DNA from: Hygrocybe punicea
Taxonomy: Eukaryota; Basidiomycota; Agaricomycetes; Agaricales; Hygrophoraceae
Assembly: GCA_963556145.1 (NCBI GenBank)
Contig: OY744469.1
Coordinates: forward strand, 1,054,001 to 1,118,000
Length of the DNA: 64,000 bases
Reading direction: 5' to 3'
A program made the translations under genes and the position numbers. The notes below the pieces were generated by a model. The model was given only the letters and a program-made list of their open reading frames with translations, ran no database searches and was not told where the DNA came from. Shown here piece after piece: positions 34,142 through 44,829 of the stretch (within the stretch, counting starts at the first letter, position 1; every line of letters begins with the position of its first letter).

Positions 34142-35441
34142 TAGTGTTGGGGAAGTTCGGTTTGGTCCGGTTTGGGGCCTTTTTGCCCAAACCGGAAACC
34201 GAATGGTCCGGTTTTCCACCCAAAGTCCCCAAACCAGACCGAAACCGATGCAAACGGTTTGCATCGGTTCGGTTTCGGTCCAAACACGGTCTGAACCGCG
34301 GACCGCTAGTGCTCAGTGCCCCTGCACCATTCTGACCTCGCAACAGTGCTGCGCACGTCAATTGACGTGGCCAGCCTGTTTGCGAGGTGAGATTGGGGTG
34401 CTGGGGTGCTGGCACACCCTGCGCCGGCATTGAGCCGCACGCGGGCTTCTCCATGGGTGTCCCGACGCGTCACACGCGTTGTACATGCGATGTGGGTTGA
34501 CCGCGTTGGCCGTTTTCGGTGGACGCGTGATGGTGGTGGTGGTGGTGGTGGTGGTGGTGCCCCACGCGTCATACGCGTTGTGCACGCGACGACGGCTGGG
34601 CCGCTTTGGTTGTTTTCGGCGGACGCGTGGTGGTGGTGGCATAGGAGCCTCTTCGCGAGGGTGTCCGGACGCGTCATACGCGTTGTACACACGACGACGG
34701 CCGGGTTGACCCCGTGTTGGCCTTCCTCGGTGGTGTTAGTGTTGCGTGGTGGTGGTGGTACGGTGCCGCGTTCTATAATGGACGAATAAATCAGTGAAAA
34801 AATGAATAAAGGTACATACCACGAAGGAGCGGGGTGGATGCACCACCCCTGCTGCTCTTCCACCTTGTTGACTCCACCCCATTCACGTACGTTTGGCGCG
34901 CGTTTTGAACGCGTTTGGCGTGGCGCTGGGGGTGGGCCGTGGGCGTTGCTGTGGGCGCGTCCGGCGTGGCGTTGACGGTGGTTGTAACCGTCGCCGTTGT
35001 CGTTGCCGTTGTCGTGGTCGTTGTTGTGGTGGTGGTGGTGGTGGTGGTGGCCGTGGTGCATCAACCTGTAATTTGTAAATGCGTTAGTTAAGTTCGAATA
35101 AATAAAAATAAAAAACATACGCGGGCGGCAGGGAGTACCCCGCCGCCCGTTTTGTCGACCTCAGGTGCTCCATCGTCTTCGTTTGGCGTATATCGGGGGT
35201 GTTGTTGGTGGGGTTGGTGACTTTGGGTGACTTTCGAAGTCAGCCATGTAGCCGACTTTGGACTGTCGGTTTGCGGTTCAAACTGAGTTTGAAACCGTTT
35301 CGGCCCGCGGCCAAATCTCCAAACCGGAGACTGAACGGTTCGGTCTCAGCCGAAATTTCCCAAACCGAAACCGAAACCGGCGGTTTCGGTTCGGTCTAAA
35401 CCGGGTTTGGGTCGGTCTGAGACCGAACTTCCCCAACACTA
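34142..35441. mobile_element. Non-autonomous hAT element, 1300 bp, in the left arm of the palindrome
   Basis: Inverted ends TAGTGTTGGGGAAGTTCGGT and ACCGAACTTCCCCAACACTA are perfect over 20 bp. The flanking duplication is GGCTGCGT (34134-34141 and 35442-35449), 8 bp and exact. Subterminal regions repeat AAACCG/CGGTTT many times, as is usual for hAT. The interior has three ~110-bp copies of a segment with ACGCGTCATACGCGTTG (34465-34730) and GGT/GTG microsatellites; no transposase. The corresponding site in the right arm is empty. Confidence 0.95.
34465..34735. repeat. Three tandem ~110-bp units inside the hAT element
   Basis: Units start near 34465, 34562 and 34668 with ACGCGTCAYACGCGTTGT and continue to a (GGT)n tract of variable length. 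Confidence 0.75.
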
Positions 35442-35531
35442 GGCTGCGTACCGTCTCCTTGTCGCCCGCATGCGTGTCTGCTTGTTGCTGTTGCCGCGTT
35501 CGCGTTCGTTTGGCACGAGGGTGAGGGAAAA

Positions 35532-35591
35532 AAACCTACAAGTGTGTTTAAGTAGTCAGTAGAATGAAGAAAAAAGATAAAGAATAATTAC
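35532..35591 (-). other. Intron-like segment in left arm, mirrored in right arm
   Basis: On the strand pointing away from the spacer, CCCCAG is followed by GTAATT...CTGAC...TTGTAG and GTTTTTTTCC. The right arm has the same with better signals at 36553-36609 (GTAAGT...CTAAC...TTTTAG). Both follow a frame beginning MATRPRLG and reading outward from the centre, so each arm may hold part of a former gene. Confidence 0.4.
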
Positions 35592-36031
35592 CTGGGGTGC
35601 TCTGGCATCCGCACCCGTTGTCGCGTCGTTGTTGAAAACGAAGTCTTGTTGAACTCGCGCGCGAGAATTTCAACCGGGATTTGCCGATATCCCAAACGGG
35701 GTCGAGTTGCCATATAGGGAAGGGTGGCTGGATTTTCTTATTATTATTACATGTACTACAGCACCTAAATGGCCAGGGCAAGACCCTGAAGAGATATAAG
35801 TATGCTATACCTACCCCACAGGGAGTTTTTGTATTTTATTTCATTTTATATGGGGAGATATTCACAATGCATTCTATGCCTCTGCCAAAAATGGACCCTT
35901 AAACACCTAACTTTGCGACTACAGGTCTGAAAAATCTAAATTTAATTCTACGGGTACTAGGGAAGGTGTACATTGTGTTCCAGACAAGTGCCTGGTAGTT
36001 GGTGGTGCGGAGAATGTGTTGTAGCCAAAAT

Positions 36032-36111
36032 GGATTTGGATCTTTGCATTGTGGCGAGACAATCAAAAGTCCGTATAATCATGATTCGAATGTGAGTGAC
36101 AAGTTCATAAT
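36032..36111. other. 80-bp central spacer of the palindrome
   Basis: Unique sequence between CTACAACACATT-type arm starts: the left arm ends GTAGCCAAAAT at 36031 and the right arm starts ATTTTGGCTAC at 36112. Confidence 0.9.
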
Positions 36112-36429
36112 ATTTTGGCTACAACACATTCCCCGCACCACCAACTACCAGGCACTTGTCTGGAACACAATGTACACCTTCCCTAGTACCCGTAGAATTA
36201 AATTTAGATTTTTCAGACCTGTAGTCGCAAAGTTAGGTGTTTAAGGGTCCATTTTTGGCAGAGGCATAGAATGCATTGTGAATATCTCCCCATATAAAAT
36301 GAAATAAAATACAAAAACTCCCTGTGGGGTAGGTATAGCATACCTATATCTCTTCAGGGTCTTGCCCTGGCAATTGAGGTGCTGTAGTACATGTAATAAT
36401 AATAAGAAAATCCAGCCACCCTTCCCTAT

Positions 36430-37671
36430 ATGGCAACTCGACCCCGTTTGGGACATCGGCAAATTCCGGTTGAAAGTCTCGTGCACGAGTTCAACAAGAC
36501 TTGTCGCTTTCAACAACGACGCGACAACGGTGCGGATGCCAGAGCACCCCAGGTAAGTGGTCCATTTATGCTTTTCATTTATTCTACTAACTACTTAAAT
36601 ACTTTTAGGCTTTTTTTCACGCACCCTCGTGCCAAACGAACGCGAACAAAACAAGCAGACGCGGATGCGGGCGACAAGGAGGGAGGACACAGCCCAGAAC
36701 GGGGACAACCCAGGCCGACCACGACAGCAAGAACGGGGACGACGAGAATGAGGACGAGGGGTAAACGAACGAACGCGACCACGGCGCGAAAGGGGAAGAC
36801 GACGGCAACGACAACGGGAACCACGACACGGACGAGGAAACGAAGACGATCGGGACGGGGGAACGGGACGACGAGGACCGCGGAACCCGGGACAACAAGG
36901 ATGACGACGACGACGACGACGACGGGGACGATGACGACGAGGACAGCGAGCACGAGAACGGGGACGGGAGCAACGGACGACGGAAACGAGGACGACCGGG
37001 ACGATGACGAGGACAACGGAGACCGGGACAACGAGGACAACGGCAGCAGGGACGACGAGGACTGAAATGGCGAGGACGGGATGGCAAACGGGACGGCAAC
37101 GACAACGCGAACGGGAACAGGGCCACGCGGTAACGACGAGGACGGGGACGGGGACGGGGACTACGAGGACGAGGACAAGGACGACGGGGACGGGGACGAC
37201 GAGGACGAGGACAAGGCGGATGGGTACGGGGACGAGGACGACGACGAGGACGACGGGGACCGGGACGACGAGGACGACGGGGACCGGGACGACGAGGACG
37301 ACGGGGACCAGGACGACGACGACGACGGGGACCGGGACGACAAGGACGACGGGGACGACGAGGACGAGGACGAGGACGGGGACGGGGACAAGGGCGAGGA
37401 TGCGGAGGGGCGTGGACACCAGGGGAACACCGGTATGTATTGTTGGTCCTTCCCTTTCCCTCCTTTCCCCTCCCCCTCCTCCCTCCTCCTTTCCATTCTC
37501 CCCCTGGCTGTCTCCTACCCCTTCTCCCCCTGCCTATGCTGTCCATCCACCATCCCCACCTCCCATCCACCTCCTGCCCCTTCTCCCCCTGCCCACCCCC
37601 TGCCATTCCTCCTGCCATTCCCCCTCTCCTCTCCTCTCCTCCACCTCCCTGTCTCTCCCCTTATAAATTAG
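36430..37671 (+). other. Low-complexity Asp/Gly/Arg open frames, right arm; probably not a real gene
   Basis: Outward from the spacer, a frame starts MATRPRLGHRQIPVE, crosses an intron-like segment and enters a GAC-rich tract that would code for D/G/E-rich sequence. All three frames stay open across the tract, so openness carries no information. The short N-terminal part before the intron is the only portion with ordinary composition. It may be a captured host exon. Confidence 0.3.
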
Positions 37672-37849
37672 AATACCATGTATTTAGTGAAAATAATTAT
37701 TTAATTTGCTATGTCTATTTTGAGTGGTTGGTAAATTAAAATTATGTAACATGTGGCATTGCTATGATTATTATTGTGTGACTTGGCAGATGCTGAGCAA
37801 GCAGGCAGTCCCACCAGCCTGTAGATTGGAGCTTTTTTGAGTAAAGTAA

Positions 37850-38265
37850 ATATCCCAAGGGATATTTTATATGTCCCATGGGCTGTTTCTTCGATAGCAA
37901 AGGTATCCCAAGGGATATTTTATATGTCCCATGGGCTTTTTTGTGGATAAAGTAAATATCCCAAGGGATATTTTATATGTCCCATGGGCTTTTTTGTGGG
38001 TAAAGTAAATATCCCAAGGGATATTTTATATGTCCCATGGGCTTTTTTGTGGGTAAAGTAAATATCCCAAGGGATATTTTATATGTCCTATGGGCTTTGT
38101 CTTGGTTAATGTAAATATCCCAAGCAATATTTTTCATGTCCCATGGGCTGTTTCTATAAGAGTGAAAGTATCCCAAGGGATGTTCTATGTCCCATGGGCG
38201 GTTTTTTAAGACAAGATAAGTGTCCCATGGGATATTCTATATGTCCCGTGGGCTTTTCTCAGGTA
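37850..38265. repeat. ~65-bp minisatellite, right arm
   Basis: Mirror image of 32650-33020, with a different number of units and small changes. Confidence 0.85.
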
Positions 38266-38545
38266 AAATAAATATCCCAAGGGATGAAATAAATATCCCA
38301 AGGGACAAAATAAATATCCCAAGGGATGGAATAAATATCCCAAGGGACGAAATAAATATCCCAAGGGACGAAATAAATATCCCAAGGGAAGAAATAAATA
38401 TCCCAAGGGTCGAAATAAATATCCCAAGGGAAGAAATAAATATCCCAAGGGAAGGAATAAATATCCCAAGGGATGAAATAAATATCCCAAGGGACGAAAT
38501 AAATATCCCAAGGGACGAAATAAATATCCCAAGGGATGAAATTAC
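38266..38545. repeat. 21-bp minisatellite, right arm (about 13 copies)
   Basis: Reverse complement of the 32338-32650 array. The unit is AAATAAATATCCCAAGGGA plus two bases. The copy number differs between arms. Confidence 0.9.
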
Positions 38546-38971
38546 AGTCCCTAGGCCTTTTAATCTATGCACACAAATATTTCCATAATTTTACCTATTT
38601 TATTTACAATGTTATAGCTATTTTTCAAAAAACATCAGCTTGAGCTGAGGCAACACCTGGTTGACAATATATCCCAGGAAAATATATATTCTCCCTGATG
38701 GTATTGTAATATGTCCCATGGGACAATATTTCAGGCCATGATCCTTTGTCAAAATCATCCCTTGGGATAACTATTCAGTCCTTGGTCTTCTTTGGAAATT
38801 GTCCCTAGGGATAAGAATATATCCCTACACCTGCCTACAGTGAGAATGTCCCTGGGGCAATAAATTGTCCTTGGGAGTACCATGGTTATATGAGCACTTA
38901 GATGGAACACCGACAGAGTTGTGTTACATCTAGTTAGTTGGGGCTAGGTGGTTGACTGAAGTGGGATTAAA

Positions 38972-41427
38972 TGAGAATTCTAGTGACCATATATCAAACA
39001 ATCAGATTGCACAGTTGAAGTCACGATTACAAGGTGTTGATTATATTTTTTTTGATGAGGTGTCAATGTTATCTTGTCGAGATATGTATCGTATCAGTGT
39101 AAGAATGGCCAAAATTTTCAATGAAACAGAAGTGCCTTTTGGTGGATTAAACATGATATTTGCAGGAGACTTTGCTCAACTACCCCCCTGCACTAGGACA
39201 TGAACATGCATCTCTCTATAGTAGAACAGTTGGTGGCAGATCTACTAGCCACACAGATCAGGAAGCTGCCATTGGAAAAGCTTTGTGGCACCAAGTCACA
39301 ACTGTTGTTATACTAAGAGAAAACATGAGACAACGACAACAGACAAAGGAAGATGCTCAACTACGACAAGCCCTTACAAATATGCGATACAAAGCTTGTA
39401 CTCTGGAAGATCTCGTCTTTTTGCGATCACATGTTTCTAGTAATTTACCTGGTCGTTTGTCAATCAATGATGAAGAATTCAGACAAGTCTCTATAATCAC
39501 TGCTCTCAACATTCACAAAGATGAAATTAATCGTCTTGGGTCATTGAGATTTTCAAAGGAGATAGGTCAGCCATTGACTGACTTTTTTTCTGATGACTCA
39601 ATTCATTCACAGGAAAGGCAAAAAAAGAGGCATTCATCTTGCCTTGTTGTAAGTCACAACACTACCATATCAGATAATGTTCAAGAGATTCTGTGGAATC
39701 AACCACATAGTTCTAACTCCAAATGTATACCTGGCAAACTATCTTTGTGTGTTGGAATGCCAGTGATTATTTGAAATAATAGTGCAACTGAACTATGTAT
39801 CACCAGAGGTCAAGAAGACACTGTTTATTGCTGGCAGTCTGCAATAGGTTCCAGAGGTCAGAGAATTCTGGATACTTTGTTTATAAAACTGCACAATCCA
39901 CCACAGAATGTTAAATTAAATGGATTACCTGAAAATGTTGTTCCATTAACAAGGACAAGTGTTACTATTGATTGTGCTTTACCTGATGATTCTTCTATGA
40001 CTCTTTCCCATAGTCAAGTGGAAGTACTTCCTAATTTCTCAATGACAGACTATTCCTCGCAAGGAAAAACTAGGCCTAATAATCCAGTGGACCTTAACAA
40101 TAGTCGTTCTCATCAGTCTTATTACACTGCATTGTCACAAAGTGCATCAGCTGCTGGTACAGTTATTTTGCAGGGATTTGATGCAAAGAAGATAACAGGA
40201 GGTGCATCTGGTGCATTGCGTCAAGAATTCCGTGAACTGGAGCTTCTAGATGAGATAGTTCGTTTGAGATATGAGTGTAAGTTGGACAAGTCTGTTGTTG
40301 GTGATCGCAGGAATTCACTGATACATACTTTCAGAAAATGGAAAGGAGAATATTATGTACCTGCCAATGTACACAAAGCTATTTGTTGGAATAAGTCTGA
40401 TGTTTTCAATGTAGATTCAATTGTTGATATCCCCAGGAAAATTCTGGGAAAAGCCCAGAAGGGCCAAGAAGTCAGGACTTTAAAGTCACAATTTGTGCCT
40501 GCAGCAGGGACTTCTCCTGCCAAATTTTGTCTGCCATCAGCTGTCAAGAGAAAGGTCAGTGGCTCTCAAGTGGCACCTCAAAAGAAAAAAGTGAAAACTA
40601 ATCATGTTGTTGATAGTCTTCCAACAACCTCTATTAATGTTCCTCAGGGTACTCGTTGGCACAATAACAGTTGTGCATATGACTCAGTTGTATCCATATT
40701 GTATGGTATCTGGCAAGATGACAGAACTCTGTATTCAAATTCTTTTAGAAATTTAAATGGTGAGTTTCTAGGGCTTTTGGTAGATGGTTTTTCCAGATAT
40801 TATAATGGTGAGTACTCATTGGAAGATGTTCGTGGTCTTTTGAGGCGTCATTTACATCAGCATGCACCACAGAGTTTTCCATGGGGAAGGGACACTAGTG
40901 TTGATGCTATCTTATATATGTTGTTAGCAACTAGAACCCCTGTTCTTTCTTCCAACCTTTCTTGTCCTCAACGTCATCCTGTTGCTAGAGATCAATTAGC
41001 ATTACTGAGTAATTGCAATATAAATGTTGGAGGGATCACTTCTGGATCTATCCAGAGTGACATTGATTTGTTTGTGAATGTCACTGGTTCAAAGTGCACA
41101 ACCTGTAATGACTCACTACTCAGGAAATTCAAGTTTGTGTGTTCTCCTCAGATATTAGCCTATCCTGTGTCTGGTGTTAATATGACTGTTAACCATACCT
41201 TGGCAGTACCAGTTGAAGGACAGTTACACCAGTATTGTCTCAGAGGTGTTATATATCATGGTAGTAATCATTTTACCACTCGTTTTATTAGTTCAGCAGG
41301 TCTTGTTTGGTTTCATGATGGAATTGCCACTGGGAGATCTATGGAATATGAAGGAATGTTAGATGATGTTGTCCTGACTCAATGCAGGTCAAAACAAGCA
41401 AGTATGTCATTGTATGTTTTGGTGTAA
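38972..41427 (+). pseudogene. Helitron helicase C-terminal part with protease-like tail
   Basis: The frame resumes from GGATTAAAT with NENSSDH, then SRLQGVDYIFFDEVSML (Walker B, near 39050) and FGGLNMIFAGDFAQLPP. An extra C in a six-C run (39183-39188) shifts the frame, which continues as ALGHEHASLYSRTVGG, WHQVTTVVILRENMRQR and helicase motifs to 39771. TGA at 39772-39774 (GMPVII*NNSATELCITRGQE) is followed in frame by SMTDYSSQGKTR (helicase motif VI region). The last ~250 residues hold WHNNSCAYDSVVSILYGIW and YHGSNHFTTRF, a Cys...His pair in a context like cysteine peptidases, seen as the tail of many Agaricomycete Helitron helicases. One shift and one stop make this copy defective. Confidence 0.9.
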
Positions 41428-41480
41428 GTTGTATATAATAATCTCATGTCATACAAATTTTTTGAGTAGGACTCGGATAT

Positions 41481-41505
41481 GCCGTGCAAAGCAACGGCCC
41501 TCTAG
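41481..41505 (+). other. Helitron 3' terminal hairpin and CTAG end
   Basis: GCCGT TGCAAAGCA-type loop ACGGC, then CCT and CTAG. This is the expected CTRR terminus preceded by a short hairpin, 75 bp after the helicase stop. The next base is C rather than the usual T, so the exact end is slightly uncertain. Confidence 0.7.
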
Positions 41506-41799
41506 CTCAAGTCACAAAGCTTGCCCAAAATGAGAAAACCAAATAAGGCGGCCACTGAGTTCTCCTTCTCACTGAGGCTCCTTTATGCTCTACAAGCCTT
41601 GCTGAAATGTAGTTAATAGTTGACTAAAAGTATCTAAGTATGCCAGTAGAATATAAAATGAACTCAGATTATGGGATGGAAGCTGAATTGTCATGGCAAC
41701 AAAAACCCTCAGGACCTAGCAGTGCTAAAACAAGGGTCAACCGGAAGCGCAACTGGCGGTCAACTTGATCCACAGCCTCTGCAGACTCTGATCCATTCA

Positions 41800-42752
41800 C
41801 CTTGAACAAATGTTTGCGTATGTCTCAATCCACCAATGTGGTTCTAGAAATATCATCAGATGATGGGACCCCGCAGCCTGCACCTCTCCCACAAATCAAC
41901 ACAGAGCCAGCATCACCCCACCCTTTCAAACTCACCCATCATTCAACCACCACCACAGAAACTGAAAGCACCTCAAGTGGCAGCTTGTGTACCTCCAATC
42001 CGCTCAAGATAGTTTGGCCATGAGATTTCTATGTGGTTGACATTGTTAATGGTTTCTTGGCATGTGAGGAAGTTGATGGGGCACAGGTTGCTCAGGTTTT
42101 CAGCAGGCACTTCATGTCCCCTTTTGGCGCTCTACCTACTATGAGAACAAGAAGCGATGGAAATCCATGCCACAGGCCACCAAAAACAATGCTTCCAAGG
42201 CTGACCATTTGGCTAGAAGGTTGTGGTCAGTGTTTGTCATGGGGATTCCTTCCCAGTGGGAAGGGACCAATGCATGCAAGATGGTGGTAGCACGTTCGGT
42301 GAGTATTAGCACACAGGAGAGCTCAGATTAGTTCATTTATATCCTTACTATTTGTTCATGCCCTCATCCATGTCATTCGTATTGTGTAATTTATCAATTT
42401 TATTGTTGTGCCAATGAGACATTGCTTGAGAACATATATTGCTACATTTACAATGCAGGCCAGCTACTGGGACCTCTTCCCTCTTTCGCCAGCTTGGCCT
42501 TTGTGATCCAATTTCACTGCAAGATCATTTCATTGAGAAAAAAGTCATACCCAGTAACATCTCACAACATATCACATGGAAGCCGCCAACCCAAACATTT
42601 GTCTGCTCCACAATAGATGAATTGAAATACCAACCCTTGCCATCCTCACCCAGAAGCTCAGGGAACAATGCAGGATTGCAATTCTCTTGACGGAATGTGT
42701 TGCTTTCAGCATGTTTGCATTTGAAGTGGAATACATCAACCGGGAGAGCAAT
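41800..42752 (+). pseudogene. Unrecognised degenerate gene, 5' part
   Basis: A first frame (41802-42020) is Ser/Thr/Pro rich and ends with TGA right before a better block, DFYVVDIVNGFLACEEVDGA. With one frameshift this continues PFWRSTYYENKKRWKS and KADHLARRLWSVFVMG, then a GTGAGT intron. A later exon (about 42455-42752) reads LFRQLGLCDPISLQDHF and, after another shift, RIAILLTECVAFSMFAFEVE. A hAT insertion at 42761 interrupts the frame here. The pattern resembles an orphan basidiomycete family that I cannot name; it may belong to another transposon. Confidence 0.4.
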
Positions 42753-42760
42753 GTTAGTGA

Positions 42761-43427
42761 TAGGGCTGGTCAGGGGTACACCCGCAGTGCTCTGGGGCTG
42801 TACTCGGACTCACACCCGTCATGGGTACGTACCCAAGGCCAAAAGTACAGGTATGGCACAGGTTTTGCAGGGGTACAGGAAGAAACATGCAAAATACCCC
42901 ATTTTTACCTGTTTTTGGTGGTTTTTATGGTTATTGTGGACGGAATACTGGCCGGATCCCTTTAGTGTAAAGATACACAATGTTCATAATAGTGTGGAGA
43001 GTGTTGAGAGCATTTTTACATATTTTTACAAGCAATGATTCTCATTATATCCCTCAAAAACATGCAAAATACCCCATTTTTACCTGTAAAATACCCCATT
43101 TTTACCTGTTTTTGGTGGTCTTGATGATTATTGTGGATGGAATACTGGTCGGATCCCTTTAGTGTAAAGGAACACAATGTTTAGAATAGTGTGGAGAGTG
43201 TTGAGAGCATTTTTACATATTTTTACAAGGAATGATTCTCATCATATCCCTCAAAAATAGTGAAAAATACCCCCAAAAATTGAGTTTTTGAAGTTTCTTC
43301 TCCCAAAAGAAATACAGCCCATACCAATGTGGGTACTGTGGGTATTCTGAGGCTGGACTCGTACCCTTAACCCGTGGTACCCATACTCTTAACCCCTGGG
43401 GGTATTGCATACCCTTGACCTGCCCTA
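42761..43427. mobile_element. Non-autonomous hAT element, 667 bp, related to the hAT at 60-63 kb
   Basis: Inverted ends TAGGGCTGGTCAGGGGTAC and (inward) TAGGGCAGGTCAAGGGTAT. The duplication GTTAGTGA is exact at 42753-42760 and 43428-43435. The interior is a tandem duplication of about 180 bp (starting near 42887 and 43063), each with ATACCCCATTTTTACCTG, GGATCCCTTTAGTGTAAAG and GAGCATTTTTACATATTTTT. There is no coding capacity. GGGTA/TACCC motifs and a TAGGGCTGG-type end link it to the hAT at 60083. Confidence 0.95.
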
Positions 43428-43435
43428 GTTAGTGA

Positions 43436-44086
43436 AAGCTGGATCATTCTTGATGGCCTTCTTCATGGAGCAGTTGTTGTTGAAGATGTGTGTTGGCATG
43501 TGTCCATGGATCCGAAATGTTCATTTTATCATTTCCTATAATGATGTTAATCTACAATAACTGATTTCAGATGATGACCTACTGCTACCATGGTGACAGC
43601 CTCAGCACCATAGAAGGTCTTGCAAGCAAGTATCATCCCACACAGAGCAACAATCAATTGCTTGTTGTGCGTTCTTCTCCTGCCAAAGCACACATGAATC
43701 TTCTTTGCATGGGGCAAAACTTCCAGGCAGTCATCAGGAACAACCTGGTTGTCTGCATTGATGTGAAAGGCTTGTTTGGGTTCATCATCAAGGATTGTAT
43801 CAATCTCAGTGGCTACGGCATCATTAGGATGTGTAACTTGTGCACATTTGAGCCATTCTTTAAGCTGGAAGAATGCCTGCCCATGCTTGGTATGAACATG
43901 CTCAATCTCTTAATGGGCAGGATTGTTGCATGTCTTCCTGCCAATTGCCACTGGAGAGGTGCAGTCTACAATAGCACAGACAAAGTTGAGCTCATTGTGC
44001 TGTGGGCAAAAGTGGCTGTGGTTGTTTGCAAGAGGGATATGGCAGTTGTGTTCATGGTTCTGAAAAGCCTTTTTTTACTGAAATGA
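43436..44086 (+). pseudogene. Unrecognised degenerate gene, 3' part
   Basis: Removing the hAT and one duplication joins VEYINRESNVSE to SWIILDGLLHGAVVVED in frame. Farther on, a separate open frame (43571-44086, 171 codons) has LLVVRSSPAKAHMNL, VCIDVKGLFGFII and LPANCHWRGAVYNSTDKVEL. It is not recognised. The AT-rich style and position suggest it belongs to the same old element as 41800-42752. Confidence 0.35.
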
Positions 44087-44740
44087 TCGCCAATGGGATG
44101 TCGTCCTCTCCAACTCGGAGCCCCAAGAGCAATTTAAGTTCGACCTTGTGACAGAAAGCAGAGCTTTGCATCTTTTGGAAGTTGTTGAGAGCATCGACTT
44201 GGGGTATGTGCAAAGCATCAGTAAAACTACATATCCTCTTTTTGGGCCCTTTTCATCTTTTCCATGGCATGTCTCTTATCCTGGAAAAGGTCAAACCTCT
44301 CATAAAAGCACATAAAAAAGTTCTCTAAATTGCACTGGTGATCCTATTTTTGCAGGCAATTCAGTGAGAATTTTACAAGATGAAGAAATGCTATATATAA
44401 TATTCTTGATAATCATTCATTGAGTCATCAGATGAGGCAAATAATTAAATAATTTTGATTAGGCTATAATATATTTACAATAGTACTAATACATTGTTAT
44501 TACAGTGCTGTTAAGTCACTAAAATATGGAGGAATGAACCGAAGCAAGTGCGAGAAATATAAATATGTGTTGGACTTATATATGTTTTGAGGTCACACAC
44601 AGACCATTTGGCAAAGTTTGGCAAAATGGAGTGCCAAACATTGTCACTTGCCACTTTCAGTCAGTTCTAACTTAGTGATTTTCACCACTGACCTTTGACC
44701 ACAGACATGACAACACAGCAACAGGAAAGATGGCATCGAC
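44087..44740. other. No gene seen
   Basis: AT-rich sequence with short frames only. Confidence 0.4.
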
Positions 44741-44829
44741 AAGAAACGACAAGGAGAGGTGTGAGACCACCTGGGCTGATAAGGTACATCTCCAACTGCC
44801 TCACCATCCCCAATCCCCACTAACCAGGG

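Larger units (their letters stand above)
31911..38963. mobile_element. Giant palindromic (foldback) element, 7053 bp, inserted in the Helitron helicase
   Basis: The ends are perfect inverted copies: left CACTTCAGTCAACCACCTAG, right ending GGTTGACTGAAGTG. They are flanked by GGATTAAA on both sides (31903-31910 and 38964-38971), an exact 8-bp duplication. The two arms (31911-36031 and 36112-38963) are reverse complements over essentially their whole length, about 2.81 and 2.85 kb once the hAT inserted in the left arm is removed, around an 80-bp spacer. Arms hold the same blocks in mirrored order: ~420 bp of unique terminus, a 21-bp minisatellite, a ~65-bp minisatellite, a GAC/GTC-rich tract and an intron-bearing segment next to the spacer. 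There is no transposase. Removing the element and one duplication restores the helicase frame exactly. Confidence 0.95.
26400..41505 (+). mobile_element. Helitron, split by a 7-kb palindromic insertion
   Basis: The plus strand encodes Rep, Pif1-type helicase and a protease-like tail. The 3' end has the Helitron signature: a hairpin (GCCGT...ACGGC, 41481-41497) followed closely by CTAG at 41502-41505. The 5' end was not fixed; it lies somewhere before 26445. Without the palindrome (31911-38963 plus one 8-bp duplication) the element is about 8 kb. Base composition is AT-rich with few CpG. Confidence 0.85.

Noticed and set aside
33200..37671. Many long open frames on both strands (up to 354 codons), Asp/Gly/Arg- or Pro/Arg-rich
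   Set aside because: They lie in a GAC/GTC periodic tract where every frame stays open, and some cross the hAT boundary. No ordinary protein composition.
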